This document shows, one piece after another, positions 49,688 through 58,626 of a DNA stretch of 64,000 bases (the first letter of the stretch is position 1; the number at the start of each line of letters is the position of its first letter). Made by a program: the position numbers and the translations under genes. Location of the stretch: assembly GCF_000311845.1 (NCBI RefSeq), contig NZ_HE978575.1, positions 84,715 to 148,714 of the forward strand. The letters are read 5' to 3'. The notes beneath the pieces are model-generated. The model searched no databases. It saw nothing but the letters and a program-made list of their open reading frames with translations, and was not told the DNA's origin. The stretch is from Enorma massiliensis phI. Its GTDB lineage: Bacteria > Actinomycetota > Coriobacteriia > Coriobacteriales > Coriobacteriaceae.

Positions 49688-51601
49688 ATGAACTATCTCT
49701 CCGAGATGCTCAAGCTGCCCGTTCTGGATGTGAACGGCAATAAGCTTGGTGTTGTGAACGACCTCGGCATCGCTACGGGCGAGGTCTTCCCCCATGTCAC
49801 CTCGCTCGCGTTCCAGGGACCGGGCAAGACGCCGTTCATGATTAGCTGGCGTAAGTACGTGGACCATGTGGACGAATCCGGTGTGCATCTCAAGGCGTGC
49901 GATACCGACGTTCGCTTCTCCTTCCTGCAGCCCGATGAGCTGCTGCTGGCGCGCGATATCCTCAACAAGCAGATCGTCGATACGCAGGGCCTTAAGGTCG
50001 TGCGCGTAAACGACCTGAAGCTTTCGAGTTCGGGCGAGAATCAGCTGCGTCTGCTCGGAGCCGAGGTGGGCATGCGGGGCCTGCTGCGCGCAGTGCATCC
50101 CGCCCTTGAGCACGTGGCGGCGCGCATCGCCCGCGCGGTCGGCAAGCCGCTCGAGGAGCACATCATCGCGTGGTCGTACATGGACCTGCTCGAACGCAGC
50201 ACCCAGACCATCAAGCTCTCCGTGTCTCATAAGACGCTCGACGAGCTGCATCCGGCCGATATCGCCGATATCATCGAGCAGCTCGACCCCCGTTTGCGCG
50301 GCCAGGTGTTCGCGCAGCTCGATACCGCGCAGGCGGCCGAGGCGATCAGCGAGTTCGACGATGACGAGCTCGTGGCCGAGGTGCTCGAGGGCATGAGCGA
50401 CCGCGATGCATCGTCTATGCTCGCCCTCATGGACCCCGACGACGCTGCCGACCTCATCGAGGAGCTCGATTACGAGAAGGCCGAGAAGCTCCTGCGGCTC
50501 ATGGGCGTGAAGGAAGAGCGCGCCATCCGCAACCTTCTGGGTTACGAAGAGCACACCGCGGGCCGTATCATGACGAGCGAATTCGTCGCGCTGCCGGCGA
50601 CCGAGACCGCGGCGTGCGCCATCGACGCCATTCGCGAGCTCGATGACGATTTCGAAAGCATCTACTACGTGTATACGCTCGACCCGGCGGGCGCGCTCAC
50701 CGGCGTATTGTCCCTGCGCACCCTGATTGTCGCCGACCGCGACGCTCGGCTTTCGGACCTCGCGTACCGTGACGTGGTGTGGGTCGCGCCCGATGTCGAC
50801 CAGGAAGACGTTGCAGACGAGATGGCCAAATACGACCTCGTCGCCGTTCCGGTATGCGATGAGAACCGCCATGTGCTCGGTATCGTGACTGTCGATGACG
50901 CGCTCGATGTCATCGCCGAGGAGCATGAGGAGGACCTGCAGATTGCCGGCGTGGGAGCGAGCGAGAGCGGTTCGGGCGAGGCGCCGCACATGCTTACGTG
51001 GTTCGCGCGGCGACAATATTGGGTGCTCGTATGGGCGATTGCCTCGGGCGTTATCGCTGCGGTGCTCGATGCGGCAGGCGGTGCGAGCGCATACGTGATC
51101 TACCCCATGTGCGCGATGCCGGTGGTGCTGCTCGCGGCGGACCGTGTGGTGTCGTTCGTGCGCAACTACTTCCTGGAGTATGACGAGCCGGAGGATGGCG
51201 GCAAGCCGTATCTGGGCTTTTTCCTGCAGACGGCGGGGCTCGGCGTGGTCCTGGCGGCGCTCATCTACCTTTGCGGCCAGCTCGTGCTCGGTGCGGCGTA
51301 TCCGGACGAAGTCATCGCGATGGCGAGCGATCCGAGCTTCGCCCCCGGAGTGGGAAGCTCAGGTCAGGTTCCTGCCGAGGTGCTGCAGGTGCAGGCGGTC
51401 TCGATAAGCTTTGCCTGCGCGGCAGCCGTGGTGCTCTGCTGCTGCCTGGCTGCAGTCGGCTACCTCAAGCTGCTGTTTTGGCGCGATGAGCGCGACCTCA
51501 ACACCTCGGGCACCGCGCTCGGCGTCTCTGCGGTGCTTGCGTCCTGCGTGGCGTATTCGGTGGCGGTGACGCTTCTCATGCTGCTCGCGGTGTGCTGGTA
51601 G
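49688..51601 (+). CDS. MgtE-like protein (PRC barrel, MgtE_N, CBS pair, divergent membrane domain)
   Basis: A 637-residue protein. Residues about 1-75 form a PRC-barrel-like domain (LPVLDVNGNKLGVVNDLGI). The MgtE N-domain follows (LHPADIADIIEQLDPRLRGQVF to MDPDDAADLIEELDYEKAEKLLRLM), then CBS repeats (AGRIMTSEFVALPATETAACAI; VCDENRHVLGIVTVDDALDVI). About five membrane helices occupy residues 438-637. The cytosolic half is the Mg2+ sensor of MgtE; the membrane half lacks the GGNxGxQ pore signature of MgtE channels, so transport by itself is doubtful. It sits eight bases before the Nramp-like gene and may gate or regulate it. Confidence 0.88.
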   Translation: MNYLSEMLKLPVLDVNGNKLGVVNDLGIATGEVFPHVTSLAFQGPGKTPFMISWRKYVDHVDESGVHLKACDTDVRFSFLQPDELLLARDILNKQIVDTQGLKVVRVNDLKLSSSGENQLRLLGAEVGMRGLLRAVHPALEHVAARIARAVGKPLEEHIIAWSYMDLLERSTQTIKLSVSHKTLDELHPADIADIIEQLDPRLRGQVFAQLDTAQAAEAISEFDDDELVAEVLEGMSDRDASSMLALMDPDDAADLIEELDYEKAEKLLRLMGVKEERAIRNLLGYEEHTAGRIMTSEFVALPATETAACAIDAIRELDDDFESIYYVYTLDPAGALTGVLSLRTLIVADRDARLSDLAYRDVVWVAPDVDQEDVADEMAKYDLVAVPVCDENRHVLGIVTVDDALDVIAEEHEEDLQIAGVGASESGSGEAPHMLTWFARRQYWVLVWAIASGVIAAVLDAAGGASAYVIYPMCAMPVVLLAADRVVSFVRNYFLEYDEPEDGGKPYLGFFLQTAGLGVVLAALIYLCGQLVLGAAYPDEVIAMASDPSFAPGVGSSGQVPAEVLQVQAVSISFACAAAVVLCCCLAAVGYLKLLFWRDERDLNTSGTALGVSAVLASCVAYSVAVTLLMLLAVCW

Positions 51602-51608
51602 GCGCGCC

Positions 51609-52853
51609 ATGCAGGGGAGGGAACCGGGTAGTAAACTCACGCTCACCGCGGTGCTCGCGGCCATGGGGCCGGGGCTGCTCGCCGCGCTTGCGGGAAACGA
51701 CGCGGGAGGTATCGCCACCTATTCAAGTGCGGGCGCATCCTTTGGATACGGAACGCTCTGGATACTGCCGGTTATGGCGCTCTTGCTCATCGTGGTGCAA
51801 GAGACGGCGGCACGCTGCGGATGCGTGACGGGCAAGGGCTTCGCCTCGCTCATCCGCGAAAAGTTCGGCGTGCGCCTTTCTGCCCTTGCGATGGGAGCGC
51901 TTCTGATTGCCAATACCGCGGTGACGATATCTGAATTTGCGGGTATCGCGAGCGGTCTTGCGCTCTTCGGCGTTCCGACGACAATCTCGGTGCCGCTCAC
52001 GGCGCTTGTGATTTGGCTCATCACTATGAGCGGGAGCTTCGCTCGCATCGAGAAGATCCTGCTCTTGGTGAGCTGCGTGTTCCTAACGTATGTGGTGGCG
52101 GCGTTCATGGTGGGGCCGGATTGGGTGTCCGTGGCGCGCGCGACGGTGACGCCGCAGGTCATGGGGGACCCAGACTATGTGTCGCTTCTCGTGGCGACCA
52201 TTGGTACCACTATCGCGCCGTGGATGATTTTCCTTGCGCAGAACAACGTGGTCGATAAGAACGTGCGCGAAGATGGAATCGTGCTGCAGCGCGTCGATAC
52301 GGTGTCGGGCTCGGTCATCGCGTGCGCCATCGCGTGGTTCATCATCGTGACGACCGCGACGGTGCTCCATCCCGCGGGCATCGAGGTGGGCGATGCGGCC
52401 GATGCAGCGCTTGCGCTCGAGCCCATCGCCGGCCAGTGGTCGACGATTCTCTTTGGCGCCGGTCTTGTGGCCGCGAGTTTCCTGGCTGCTTGCGTTCTGC
52501 CGGGCGTGACGTCAAGCGCGATTTGCGAGGCATTTGGATGGGAGCGCGGCGCCGATCGCACGTGGGAAGAGGCTCCGACGTACCGAGGAATCATCACGGG
52601 CATCATCATGCTTTCGGCGCTGCTGGTAATTCTTCCCGGGGTCGATCTTTTCGACATCATGATGAGCGCCCAGGTTATCAATGGCGTGCTGCTGCCGGTG
52701 CTTCTCGTGTTCTTGGTGCTCATTGCACGCGACGCCCATATCATGGGCGATTGCCGGAACGGACGCATATGGAACATCCTCACCGTGGCCACCATCGCGC
52801 TCATAACGGTGCTCACGGTGGTGATGTTCGTGTTGCAGGCGTTGGGGTTTTAG
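51609..52853 (+). CDS. Nramp-related divalent metal transporter, probably Mg2+ type (NRMT)
   Basis: A 414-residue protein with about 11 membrane helices and Nramp layout. Where classical Nramps have DPGN in helix 1, this reads GNDAGGIATYSS; where helix 6 has the metal-selecting Met in MPH, this reads TTIAPWMIFLAQNN. Loss of that Met is the hallmark of Nramp-related magnesium transporters, known under M-box control in clostridia and structurally studied from Eggerthella, a relative. It directly follows the MgtE-like gene under the same leader. Mg2+ as substrate is inference from these residues and context. Confidence 0.85.
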   Translation: MQGREPGSKLTLTAVLAAMGPGLLAALAGNDAGGIATYSSAGASFGYGTLWILPVMALLLIVVQETAARCGCVTGKGFASLIREKFGVRLSALAMGALLIANTAVTISEFAGIASGLALFGVPTTISVPLTALVIWLITMSGSFARIEKILLLVSCVFLTYVVAAFMVGPDWVSVARATVTPQVMGDPDYVSLLVATIGTTIAPWMIFLAQNNVVDKNVREDGIVLQRVDTVSGSVIACAIAWFIIVTTATVLHPAGIEVGDAADAALALEPIAGQWSTILFGAGLVAASFLAACVLPGVTSSAICEAFGWERGADRTWEEAPTYRGIITGIIMLSALLVILPGVDLFDIMMSAQVINGVLLPVLLVFLVLIARDAHIMGDCRNGRIWNILTVATIALITVLTVVMFVLQALGF

Positions 52854-52898
52854 CAGCTGTATTCATCCGGTGGGCGCCGGAGCTCTAGCGGATGTTGC

Positions 52899-53190
52899 TC
52901 GGCGACTTTCGGGCGCTGAGATTCTCGGGCGATATTCGGACAGTCAACACGTTTTCGGGCGACATCTGGACGCTCGGAGGCTCCTGAGCGTCCAGATGTC
53001 GCCCGACAATGCACTGCGCGTCCGATTTACGCCCGGAAGCGCTGCCGGTGTCCGGATCCAGCCCGACAACGCGCTGCGTGTCCGAAACCCGCCCGTTAAT
53101 GCCATGGCGTCCGAATCTCGCCCGGCGGCAACCCCGAAGCCGTTCGAAACCCGCCCGTTAACGCTACATCGTCGCATCTCGCCCAAGAAT
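52899..53190. repeat. Bipolar array of about ten 30-bp-spaced units (GTCCGAAA-CGCCCG family)
   Basis: Three units left of the centre point to the minus strand and seven to the plus strand. Plus-strand TCC/TCG anchors are at 52991, 53021, 53051, 53081, 53110, 53143 and 53172, i.e. near 30-bp steps. The consensus is about GCGTCCGAAANYCGCCCGNC followed by AAYGC. The centre is a perfect 20-bp inverted repeat around GGAGGCTCCT. No gene lies between 52854 and 53370. Confidence 0.85.
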
Positions 53191-53370
53191 AAAAACGGGC
53201 CCGCATCTATCCTGAGAACGTTGCAGAGTCCTCCAATGTCTACCGCGCAGACTTACGATATCTGCTGAGATGGGTCAGTGTGTCGCCGATAACCATGGGG
53301 CGGTACAGTAGCATTGTTAGCGTTATTGCATGTAGTGCAGTATGAGGCGTGTTACGAGAAGCCGGAGGCG

Positions 53371-55077
53371 ATGGTGCAGATAGAGGCCAGTCAAGAGACG
53401 TTTGATGTCGAGGTTAACGACCAGCTGGTGGCAGCGAGCTATCGCACGGCAGATGTCGAGCGTGTGCTCCTTTCCTTGCTTGATGAAGCGGCCCGCCTCG
53501 AGCGCGAGCGGTCGGCGCGCATGGCTGCTTCGCATCCAGCGGCCTCGGCGTTCGAGGCAGGGAGCTCGTCGCGCTCTGCTGCTGGCTCTCATCAACAGCT
53601 CTTCTCTAGCAACGCGAAGGGGCCTGACCCAGCCGCTGCGCGGACCATTGTTTTCCTGGCCGCTCCTCCCGGTGCGGGGAAGTCGACGCTGGCGGCGGTG
53701 CTTGAGCGGCTCGCGCAGAGCCAGCCCGGTATGCCGCGCGTGCAGGCGGTCGGCATGGACGGGTTTCATCACACGAATACGTATCTCGATCGCCATACGC
53801 TTGATTGCCCGGACGGTAAGTCGGTGTCGCTTCGGAGCATCAAGGGAGCTCCGGAGACGTTTGATGTCGAGGGGTTTGCGCGTGCGTTGCATGAGACGCG
53901 CGTCTCGAGCGATCCGGTGCGCTGGCCGGCGTATAGCCGCGTGGTGCATGACGTGGTGGCGGATGGTCCCATCGTTAGCGCGCCGATCGTGATCGTTGAG
54001 GGTAACTATTTGTTGCTCGATGAGGGCCCGTGGCGAGACCTCGCCGAGCTGTGCGATCTCTCGATATTCGTCGAGGCGGACGAGGCGATGCTTCGCGAGC
54101 GGCTTGTTGCGCGCAAGGTGCGCGGCGGTCTCTCGCGCACAGAGGCGGAGCGGTTTTTCGAGCAAAGCGACGGAAAGAACGTGCGGCGCATCCTTGCGCA
54201 CCGCTGCCCAGCCGATATAACGATAACGCTCGATTCGTCCGGGCGCATGCGGCGGCTCGAGGCGACCCCAGCCCTTGCTTTCTTCGATATCGACGGCACG
54301 CTGACGTGGGCAAGGGAAGGCGAGGCGGATATCGACGCTGCTCCCACCGATGCTGTAGGACTCGCGCTCGAGAACTTTGTGGCGCGCGGCAACCTCGCCG
54401 TGCTCTGCACGGGCCGGCCGTTGTGCAATGTGCCGCCGGCACTCAAGACGTTGCCGTTTGCCGGCATGGTCACGTTGGCGGGCGGGCACGTGGAGCTCGA
54501 CGGTGAGGTCGTTCGCGATGTTGGGATGCCTTCCGATGTCGTTGAGCTGCTGGTTTCGTGTTGCGAACGAGCGCGCGTTCCGGCGTATTTTGAGAGCTCA
54601 AGTCGGGGTGTGGTGCTTGCCTGGCCGGGCGTGTTCTCCCTGTTCGATACATTCGGGGAGTTTTCTGAGCGTGTGGGCATCGAGGAGCTGCGGGGTGTGC
54701 TAGCCGGAATCGATGTGGGCAAAGTGGTGTTTGATAGCGAGCATATTGAGCGTCTGACCACAATGGCGCCCGCTATCACCGAGCGTTGTTCGGTGTGCAA
54801 TATCGGCGATGGTCTGTATGAGGTGACCGTGCCGGGGATTACCAAGTTCGACGGCATGCGCTCCGTGTGGTCTGCGCTGCGCGAACGCGGCGTGCGGATA
54901 GGCACGGTGTACGGCTTCGGCGACTCGGAGAACGATTGGAGCATGCTTTCCGCTGTTGATGTAGCCGTGGCCATGGGTAACGCGCTGCCTGCCGTCCGCG
55001 CGAGCGCGGACTACGTGACCGATCCCGTGGGGGACGACGGCGTTGCCACCGCGTTGGAGGCCTTTGGCCTCGTGTAG
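53371..55077 (+). CDS. Fusion of a P-loop nucleoside/sugar kinase-like domain and a HAD phosphatase
   Basis: A 568-residue protein. The N-terminal half has Walker A AAPPGAGKST, MDGFHHTNTYLDRH, and VIVEGNYLLLDEGPWRDL ... ARKVRGGL, as in the uridine kinase/pantothenate kinase-like group (FrcK/YggC type). A Ser/Ala-rich stretch (nt 53520-53640) precedes Walker A. The C-terminal half is a type IIB (Cof-like) HAD phosphatase: FFDIDGTLTWA, LCTGRPL and GFGDSENDWSML. Kinase and phosphatase in one chain suggests a sugar or nucleoside phosphate cycle. ATG 53371 and GTG 53374 both compete for GGAGG at 53364. A DeoR-type regulator follows, typical of sugar-phosphate loci. Confidence 0.85.
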   Translation: MVQIEASQETFDVEVNDQLVAASYRTADVERVLLSLLDEAARLERERSARMAASHPAASAFEAGSSSRSAAGSHQQLFSSNAKGPDPAAARTIVFLAAPPGAGKSTLAAVLERLAQSQPGMPRVQAVGMDGFHHTNTYLDRHTLDCPDGKSVSLRSIKGAPETFDVEGFARALHETRVSSDPVRWPAYSRVVHDVVADGPIVSAPIVIVEGNYLLLDEGPWRDLAELCDLSIFVEADEAMLRERLVARKVRGGLSRTEAERFFEQSDGKNVRRILAHRCPADITITLDSSGRMRRLEATPALAFFDIDGTLTWAREGEADIDAAPTDAVGLALENFVARGNLAVLCTGRPLCNVPPALKTLPFAGMVTLAGGHVELDGEVVRDVGMPSDVVELLVSCCERARVPAYFESSSRGVVLAWPGVFSLFDTFGEFSERVGIEELRGVLAGIDVGKVVFDSEHIERLTTMAPAITERCSVCNIGDGLYEVTVPGITKFDGMRSVWSALRERGVRIGTVYGFGDSENDWSMLSAVDVAVAMGNALPAVRASADYVTDPVGDDGVATALEAFGLV

Positions 55078-55098
55078 GGTCGGGAGTGCAGGGCCTCG

Positions 55099-55152
55099 CG
55101 GTGTCCGGATTTCGCCCAACAATGCATGGCGTGTCCAAAAGCCACCCGCAAA
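55099..55152 (+). repeat. Two stray units of the GTCCGAAA-CGCCCG family
   Basis: GGTGTCCGGATTTCGCCCAA and GCGTGTCCAAAAGCCACCCG lie 22-75 bp after the kinase-HAD gene. Confidence 0.65.
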
Positions 55153-55302
55153 GGGTCCGTTCATCCGGCTCGTGCTTAGGCGAAGCCGGGACCGTGCCTT
55201 GCGCGTGTCATAATGAGGCAAAGATGCTGCCAGCGGAGCACGAGACGATGGACGCTGCCGGCGGAGGGCGCGGCGGTTGCATCGCGGCATGGGAGGTTGG
55301 CC

Positions 55303-57282
55303 ATGTGGAAGACGAGCACGAAGGAAGCGCTGAGGATTTCGGCGGATGAGCGCCGCGCGATGATTGTCGACGAGGTGAACGACCGAAGCTCGCTGCAGGT
55401 TTCCGATATCTGCGACCGCTTTGGTATCTCGGCGGTTACGGCTCGGGCGGACCTGGCGCAGCTCGAGCGCGCGGGCAAGCTGCGCCGCACACATGGCGGT
55501 GCCGTCTCCATCACGCGTTCCATTTCCGTTTCCTACCCCGACCAACGAATGAACCTCAACGTAGAGGCGAAGCGCGCCATCGCTGCGGCGGCTCAACGGT
55601 TTATCGACGAAGGGGATTCGCTGTTCATCGATTCGGGGACGACGACGCTGGAGTTTGTTCGCGCGCTGCAGGGCACGTCCCATGTCACCATTGTGACGAA
55701 CGACCTCTCGATCGCGTCCTTCGCCGATGCCAACCTGCCGCATGCCGATATCATGGTGCTGGGCGGGGCACTTCGCAAAAGCCATCGGTACATCACCGGG
55801 CCCATCGCAAGCGGAATTCTCGATAGCCTTTCGCTGGACAAGGCCATCATGGGTACCGAGTCGTTCGACGCACGGCAGGGGTTCTCGACAGAGTTTATGG
55901 GGAATGCAGAGATAAAGCGCGGTATGCTGCTCCATTCAAAGACGCACATCATGTTGATGGATGCCAGCAAGGTACGGCAGCCAAGCTTTATGAGCTTCGC
56001 ATCGCTAGACGATTTCGACGCAATCGTCATGGACGAAGATCCGGACGGCACGGTTGGCGCAGCCATCGAGGCAGCCCATGCCTCCACGCGGTTGATTTTG
56101 AGCCGGTCCTCACGCCAGGTTGGCCACGGGAAGAACGAGCTCGTTGGCAGGTCGGCGGGGTCATGGGGTGCGAGTCCGGCGGGGACGCACTTCGCGCAGT
56201 GGATGCGGCCGGCATGCCGGCGCACGACATGGGGCCGCGCGCAATCGCAGATGACAGGCGTGAACAGCGTCGAACATCGAGCGCGCATGGCCTCCGGTGC
56301 GGTGACGCGGGTTTATGCTGCGCGGCGCCTGGCACAGGCACGCGAGATTAAGCTGCGCGGCGCCCGGCTACGAGGCGTCGCTGTGCGAGCCGAACACCAC
56401 GGCTCCGGCTTGCTCGCACGTCTTCTGTGCTTGGGCAATCACCGCTTGTACCGTCGTGTCGCGCGTCGCACCCTCAAAATGGAAGGGAAGGTCGTTCTTG
56501 ACCTCGTTGTTCACGAGCGCGATGTACTCTTGGGCCCCGGTGCTCGAGAGATGCGTGCCGTCGCCGTCGAAAAGATCGTTTCTTCCCTCGCTATAGGCGT
56601 ACCAGTCGATCACCCGAACGTTTTCGTAGCGCTCGGCGGCGCGCTTGAGGGCGTCGTTGGTCGATTGCACCCATTGGCGCGGGCTGCGCGTGGTGATGAA
56701 CACGCAGATGCGGTCGGGGCCGACGACCTCCATAAGGCTGTCGATGGCGTCGTCGGTCACCGGGCCGTTTGTGCCCAGAGCGAAGACGACGATCCTACCG
56801 GCAAGATTCTGCTGCGCATAGTCCGAGAAGATGCCCTTGCCTGCGGCGAATTGGCGGTTCTTCGCCGCGTCGATGTGCCCATGGGTAAAGGTGTTGTTGA
56901 AGGTGTCGACGGTGCGAAGCGAAACCGAGTCGCCGATCATAAGGATGTCGTAGGCGTTGTCGGGGAAGCCGTCTTCGTCGGCATCGGTCGCGTCTCCTGC
57001 TTGTTGAGCATCGCTGCCTGCACCCTGCTGCGCAGGCTCTTCTTCCGTGCTGTCTTCGCCGGTCTGCTGGATGAGCTCTGCGCCCTCCTTGCTCAGCGCG
57101 GACGTGTTCGGGACGAAGGCGATGCCGCCCACCGCTACGAGTACGATTGCGCCTGCTATGGCGGTGGGAACAAGATGGCTCTTCGCGATGGCGGGTATCG
57201 TAGCCTTGCCGTCGCGAATCTTGCGTACGGTTGCCCCGAGCACGCCATGGCGGAAGGGCGTCTCGATGAATCGGTAGGATAG
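55303..57282 (+). CDS. DeoR/GlpR-family regulator; reading frame runs on past the domain end
   Basis: From ATG 55303 (GGGAGG upstream) the first about 268 residues form a complete DeoR regulator: HTH in LQVSDICDRFGISAVTARADL and LRRTHGGAV, then the sugar-phosphate-sensing domain (DSGTTTLEFVRAL, IVTNDLSIA, GGALRKSHRYITGP, MDASKVRQPSFMSFASL). The family sequence ends near nt 56106, but there is no stop until 57282. The extra 390 residues read through the antisense of the acyltransferase gene and are surely not conserved. TGA codons lie in another frame exactly at the domain end, so a small indel probably removed the natural stop. The downstream part should be regarded as accidental. Confidence 0.7.
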   Translation: MWKTSTKEALRISADERRAMIVDEVNDRSSLQVSDICDRFGISAVTARADLAQLERAGKLRRTHGGAVSITRSISVSYPDQRMNLNVEAKRAIAAAAQRFIDEGDSLFIDSGTTTLEFVRALQGTSHVTIVTNDLSIASFADANLPHADIMVLGGALRKSHRYITGPIASGILDSLSLDKAIMGTESFDARQGFSTEFMGNAEIKRGMLLHSKTHIMLMDASKVRQPSFMSFASLDDFDAIVMDEDPDGTVGAAIEAAHASTRLILSRSSRQVGHGKNELVGRSAGSWGASPAGTHFAQWMRPACRRTTWGRAQSQMTGVNSVEHRARMASGAVTRVYAARRLAQAREIKLRGARLRGVAVRAEHHGSGLLARLLCLGNHRLYRRVARRTLKMEGKVVLDLVVHERDVLLGPGAREMRAVAVEKIVSSLAIGVPVDHPNVFVALGGALEGVVGRLHPLARAARGDEHADAVGADDLHKAVDGVVGHRAVCAQSEDDDPTGKILLRIVREDALACGELAVLRRVDVPMGKGVVEGVDGAKRNRVADHKDVVGVVGEAVFVGIGRVSCLLSIAACTLLRRLFFRAVFAGLLDELCALLAQRGRVRDEGDAAHRYEYDCACYGGGNKMALRDGGYRSLAVANLAYGCPEHAMAEGRLDESVG

Positions 57283-58626
57283 CTCGGCTGCTAGGAGCAC
57301 GATGGCAAGCTGGACAAGATGCATCCACCAAGGCACTGCGGCTATGTTGGAAACGGGGTTCATGAGCGCAAGCAGCGGGTAATGCCACAGGTAGATGCTA
57401 TACGAGCGCTTGCCCAGCCAGACAAGCGGCCCGGCGGAGAGGGCACGCGCAAGGATGCCCCTGGGCTGGACACTCGCCGCGATGACCGCGAGGCCCAGGA
57501 TGGAGCACAGGACGGTGCCACCCCGGTACATGAAGGGCGTGTATCCGTTGCAGGCAACGGTCATGATCACGAGGCCCGCCAAGGCGAGGATGCCGATCGC
57601 ATCAATCGCGCGCACCGCGTGGTGGGCTGGCGTATTGGCTTGGTTGCTAGCGAGGCGCTGCTGCCCGCCGATTTGCTTTCCAGTAGAGCCCGCCGTTATG
57701 CCAGCCTTTTCATCGCCGGGGCGCTCCGGCTCGCTGGCTTTCCCATCAGCGTCTGAGGCGGAATTCTCGGCACCTTGTCCCTGCGTTTTCGACGTGGCCC
57801 TTTGGGGAAGCAGCTTGCCAAGGCCGATGGTTTGCAAGAGCTTGGCCGGGCTCATGGAGCTCTCGGGGATGAACGCCAACCATGCGCCCAGCAGCATGGA
57901 GAACGCGCGGGTATCGGTGCCGTAATAGACGCGGCTCGGGTCGGCGGCGGGGTCGTAGAGCACCGCCATGGCGACGGCCGATACGGCGGCGAGCGCCACC
58001 ACAATGCGGCGCATCCACGGGCGCTTGACGCGCAGCTTCAGCATGATGAGCAGGAGCACCGGCCACACGACGTAGAACTGCTCCTCGATAGCGAGCGACC
58101 AGAAGTGCGTGAGCGGCGAGGGATCGCCGAGTGCGTCGAAATACGAGACATTCTGCGCGATCTGCCACCAGTTATTGAAGAAGAAAAGCGACGGCAAAAT
58201 ATCGGGCCGCATCTTGGTGAGCATCACGTGGTTGAAGATCGTGCACAGAACGGCAACAACGACAACAAGCGTGATCGTTGCGGGTACAAGGCGCCGCACG
58301 CGCCGCACCCAGAACCGCTTGAGGTCGATTCGGTCGGTCTGTTCGAATTCCGCAAGAAGCAGGCGGGTGATGAGGTATCCCGAAAGCACGAAGAAGATCG
58401 TGACGCCCAGGAAGCCGCCTTGCGCCCAGGTGAGGTTAAGGTGGTAGAGCACGACGGCGACGACAGCGAGCGTGCGGATGCCGTCGAGGGCGGGGATGTA
58501 GCGCGAGCGGCGTTCCGTGTCGGGCGTAAGACGGCCTGCGGGCGCTTGCTCGGCGCTCGGCGTGGGGCGGCTTGCGGCCCGCTTCTCGGCGCCGCGCACG
58601 GGGAGGCTCGTCTGCTGCTTACTCAT
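56368..58626 (-). CDS. Acyltransferase-3 / SGNH fusion, OatA-like cell-wall O-acetyltransferase
   Basis: A 752-residue protein. A polar N-terminus leads to an acyltransferase-3 membrane domain (IPALDGIRTLAVVAVVLYHL, FFVLSGYLITRLLL, HFWSLAIEEQFYVVWPVL, SYSIYLWHYPLL) with about 11 helices. A 70-residue Gly/Ser/Glu-rich insert (nt about 57630-57800) interrupts the membrane part. After a membrane-proximal linker comes an SGNH hydrolase-like domain with GDSVSLR, GTNGPV and DGTHLSSTG. This is the OatA layout: acetyl groups pass through the membrane domain to the outside SGNH domain for O-acetylation of peptidoglycan. A minus-strand TATACAAT lies near 58683-58690. Confidence 0.92.
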   Translation of the reverse strand: MSKQQTSLPVRGAEKRAASRPTPSAEQAPAGRLTPDTERRSRYIPALDGIRTLAVVAVVLYHLNLTWAQGGFLGVTIFFVLSGYLITRLLLAEFEQTDRIDLKRFWVRRVRRLVPATITLVVVVAVLCTIFNHVMLTKMRPDILPSLFFFNNWWQIAQNVSYFDALGDPSPLTHFWSLAIEEQFYVVWPVLLLIMLKLRVKRPWMRRIVVALAAVSAVAMAVLYDPAADPSRVYYGTDTRAFSMLLGAWLAFIPESSMSPAKLLQTIGLGKLLPQRATSKTQGQGAENSASDADGKASEPERPGDEKAGITAGSTGKQIGGQQRLASNQANTPAHHAVRAIDAIGILALAGLVIMTVACNGYTPFMYRGGTVLCSILGLAVIAASVQPRGILARALSAGPLVWLGKRSYSIYLWHYPLLALMNPVSNIAAVPWWMHLVQLAIVLLAAELSYRFIETPFRHGVLGATVRKIRDGKATIPAIAKSHLVPTAIAGAIVLVAVGGIAFVPNTSALSKEGAELIQQTGEDSTEEEPAQQGAGSDAQQAGDATDADEDGFPDNAYDILMIGDSVSLRTVDTFNNTFTHGHIDAAKNRQFAAGKGIFSDYAQQNLAGRIVVFALGTNGPVTDDAIDSLMEVVGPDRICVFITTRSPRQWVQSTNDALKRAAERYENVRVIDWYAYSEGRNDLFDGDGTHLSSTGAQEYIALVNNEVKNDLPFHFEGATRDTTVQAVIAQAQKTCEQAGAVVFGSHSDAS

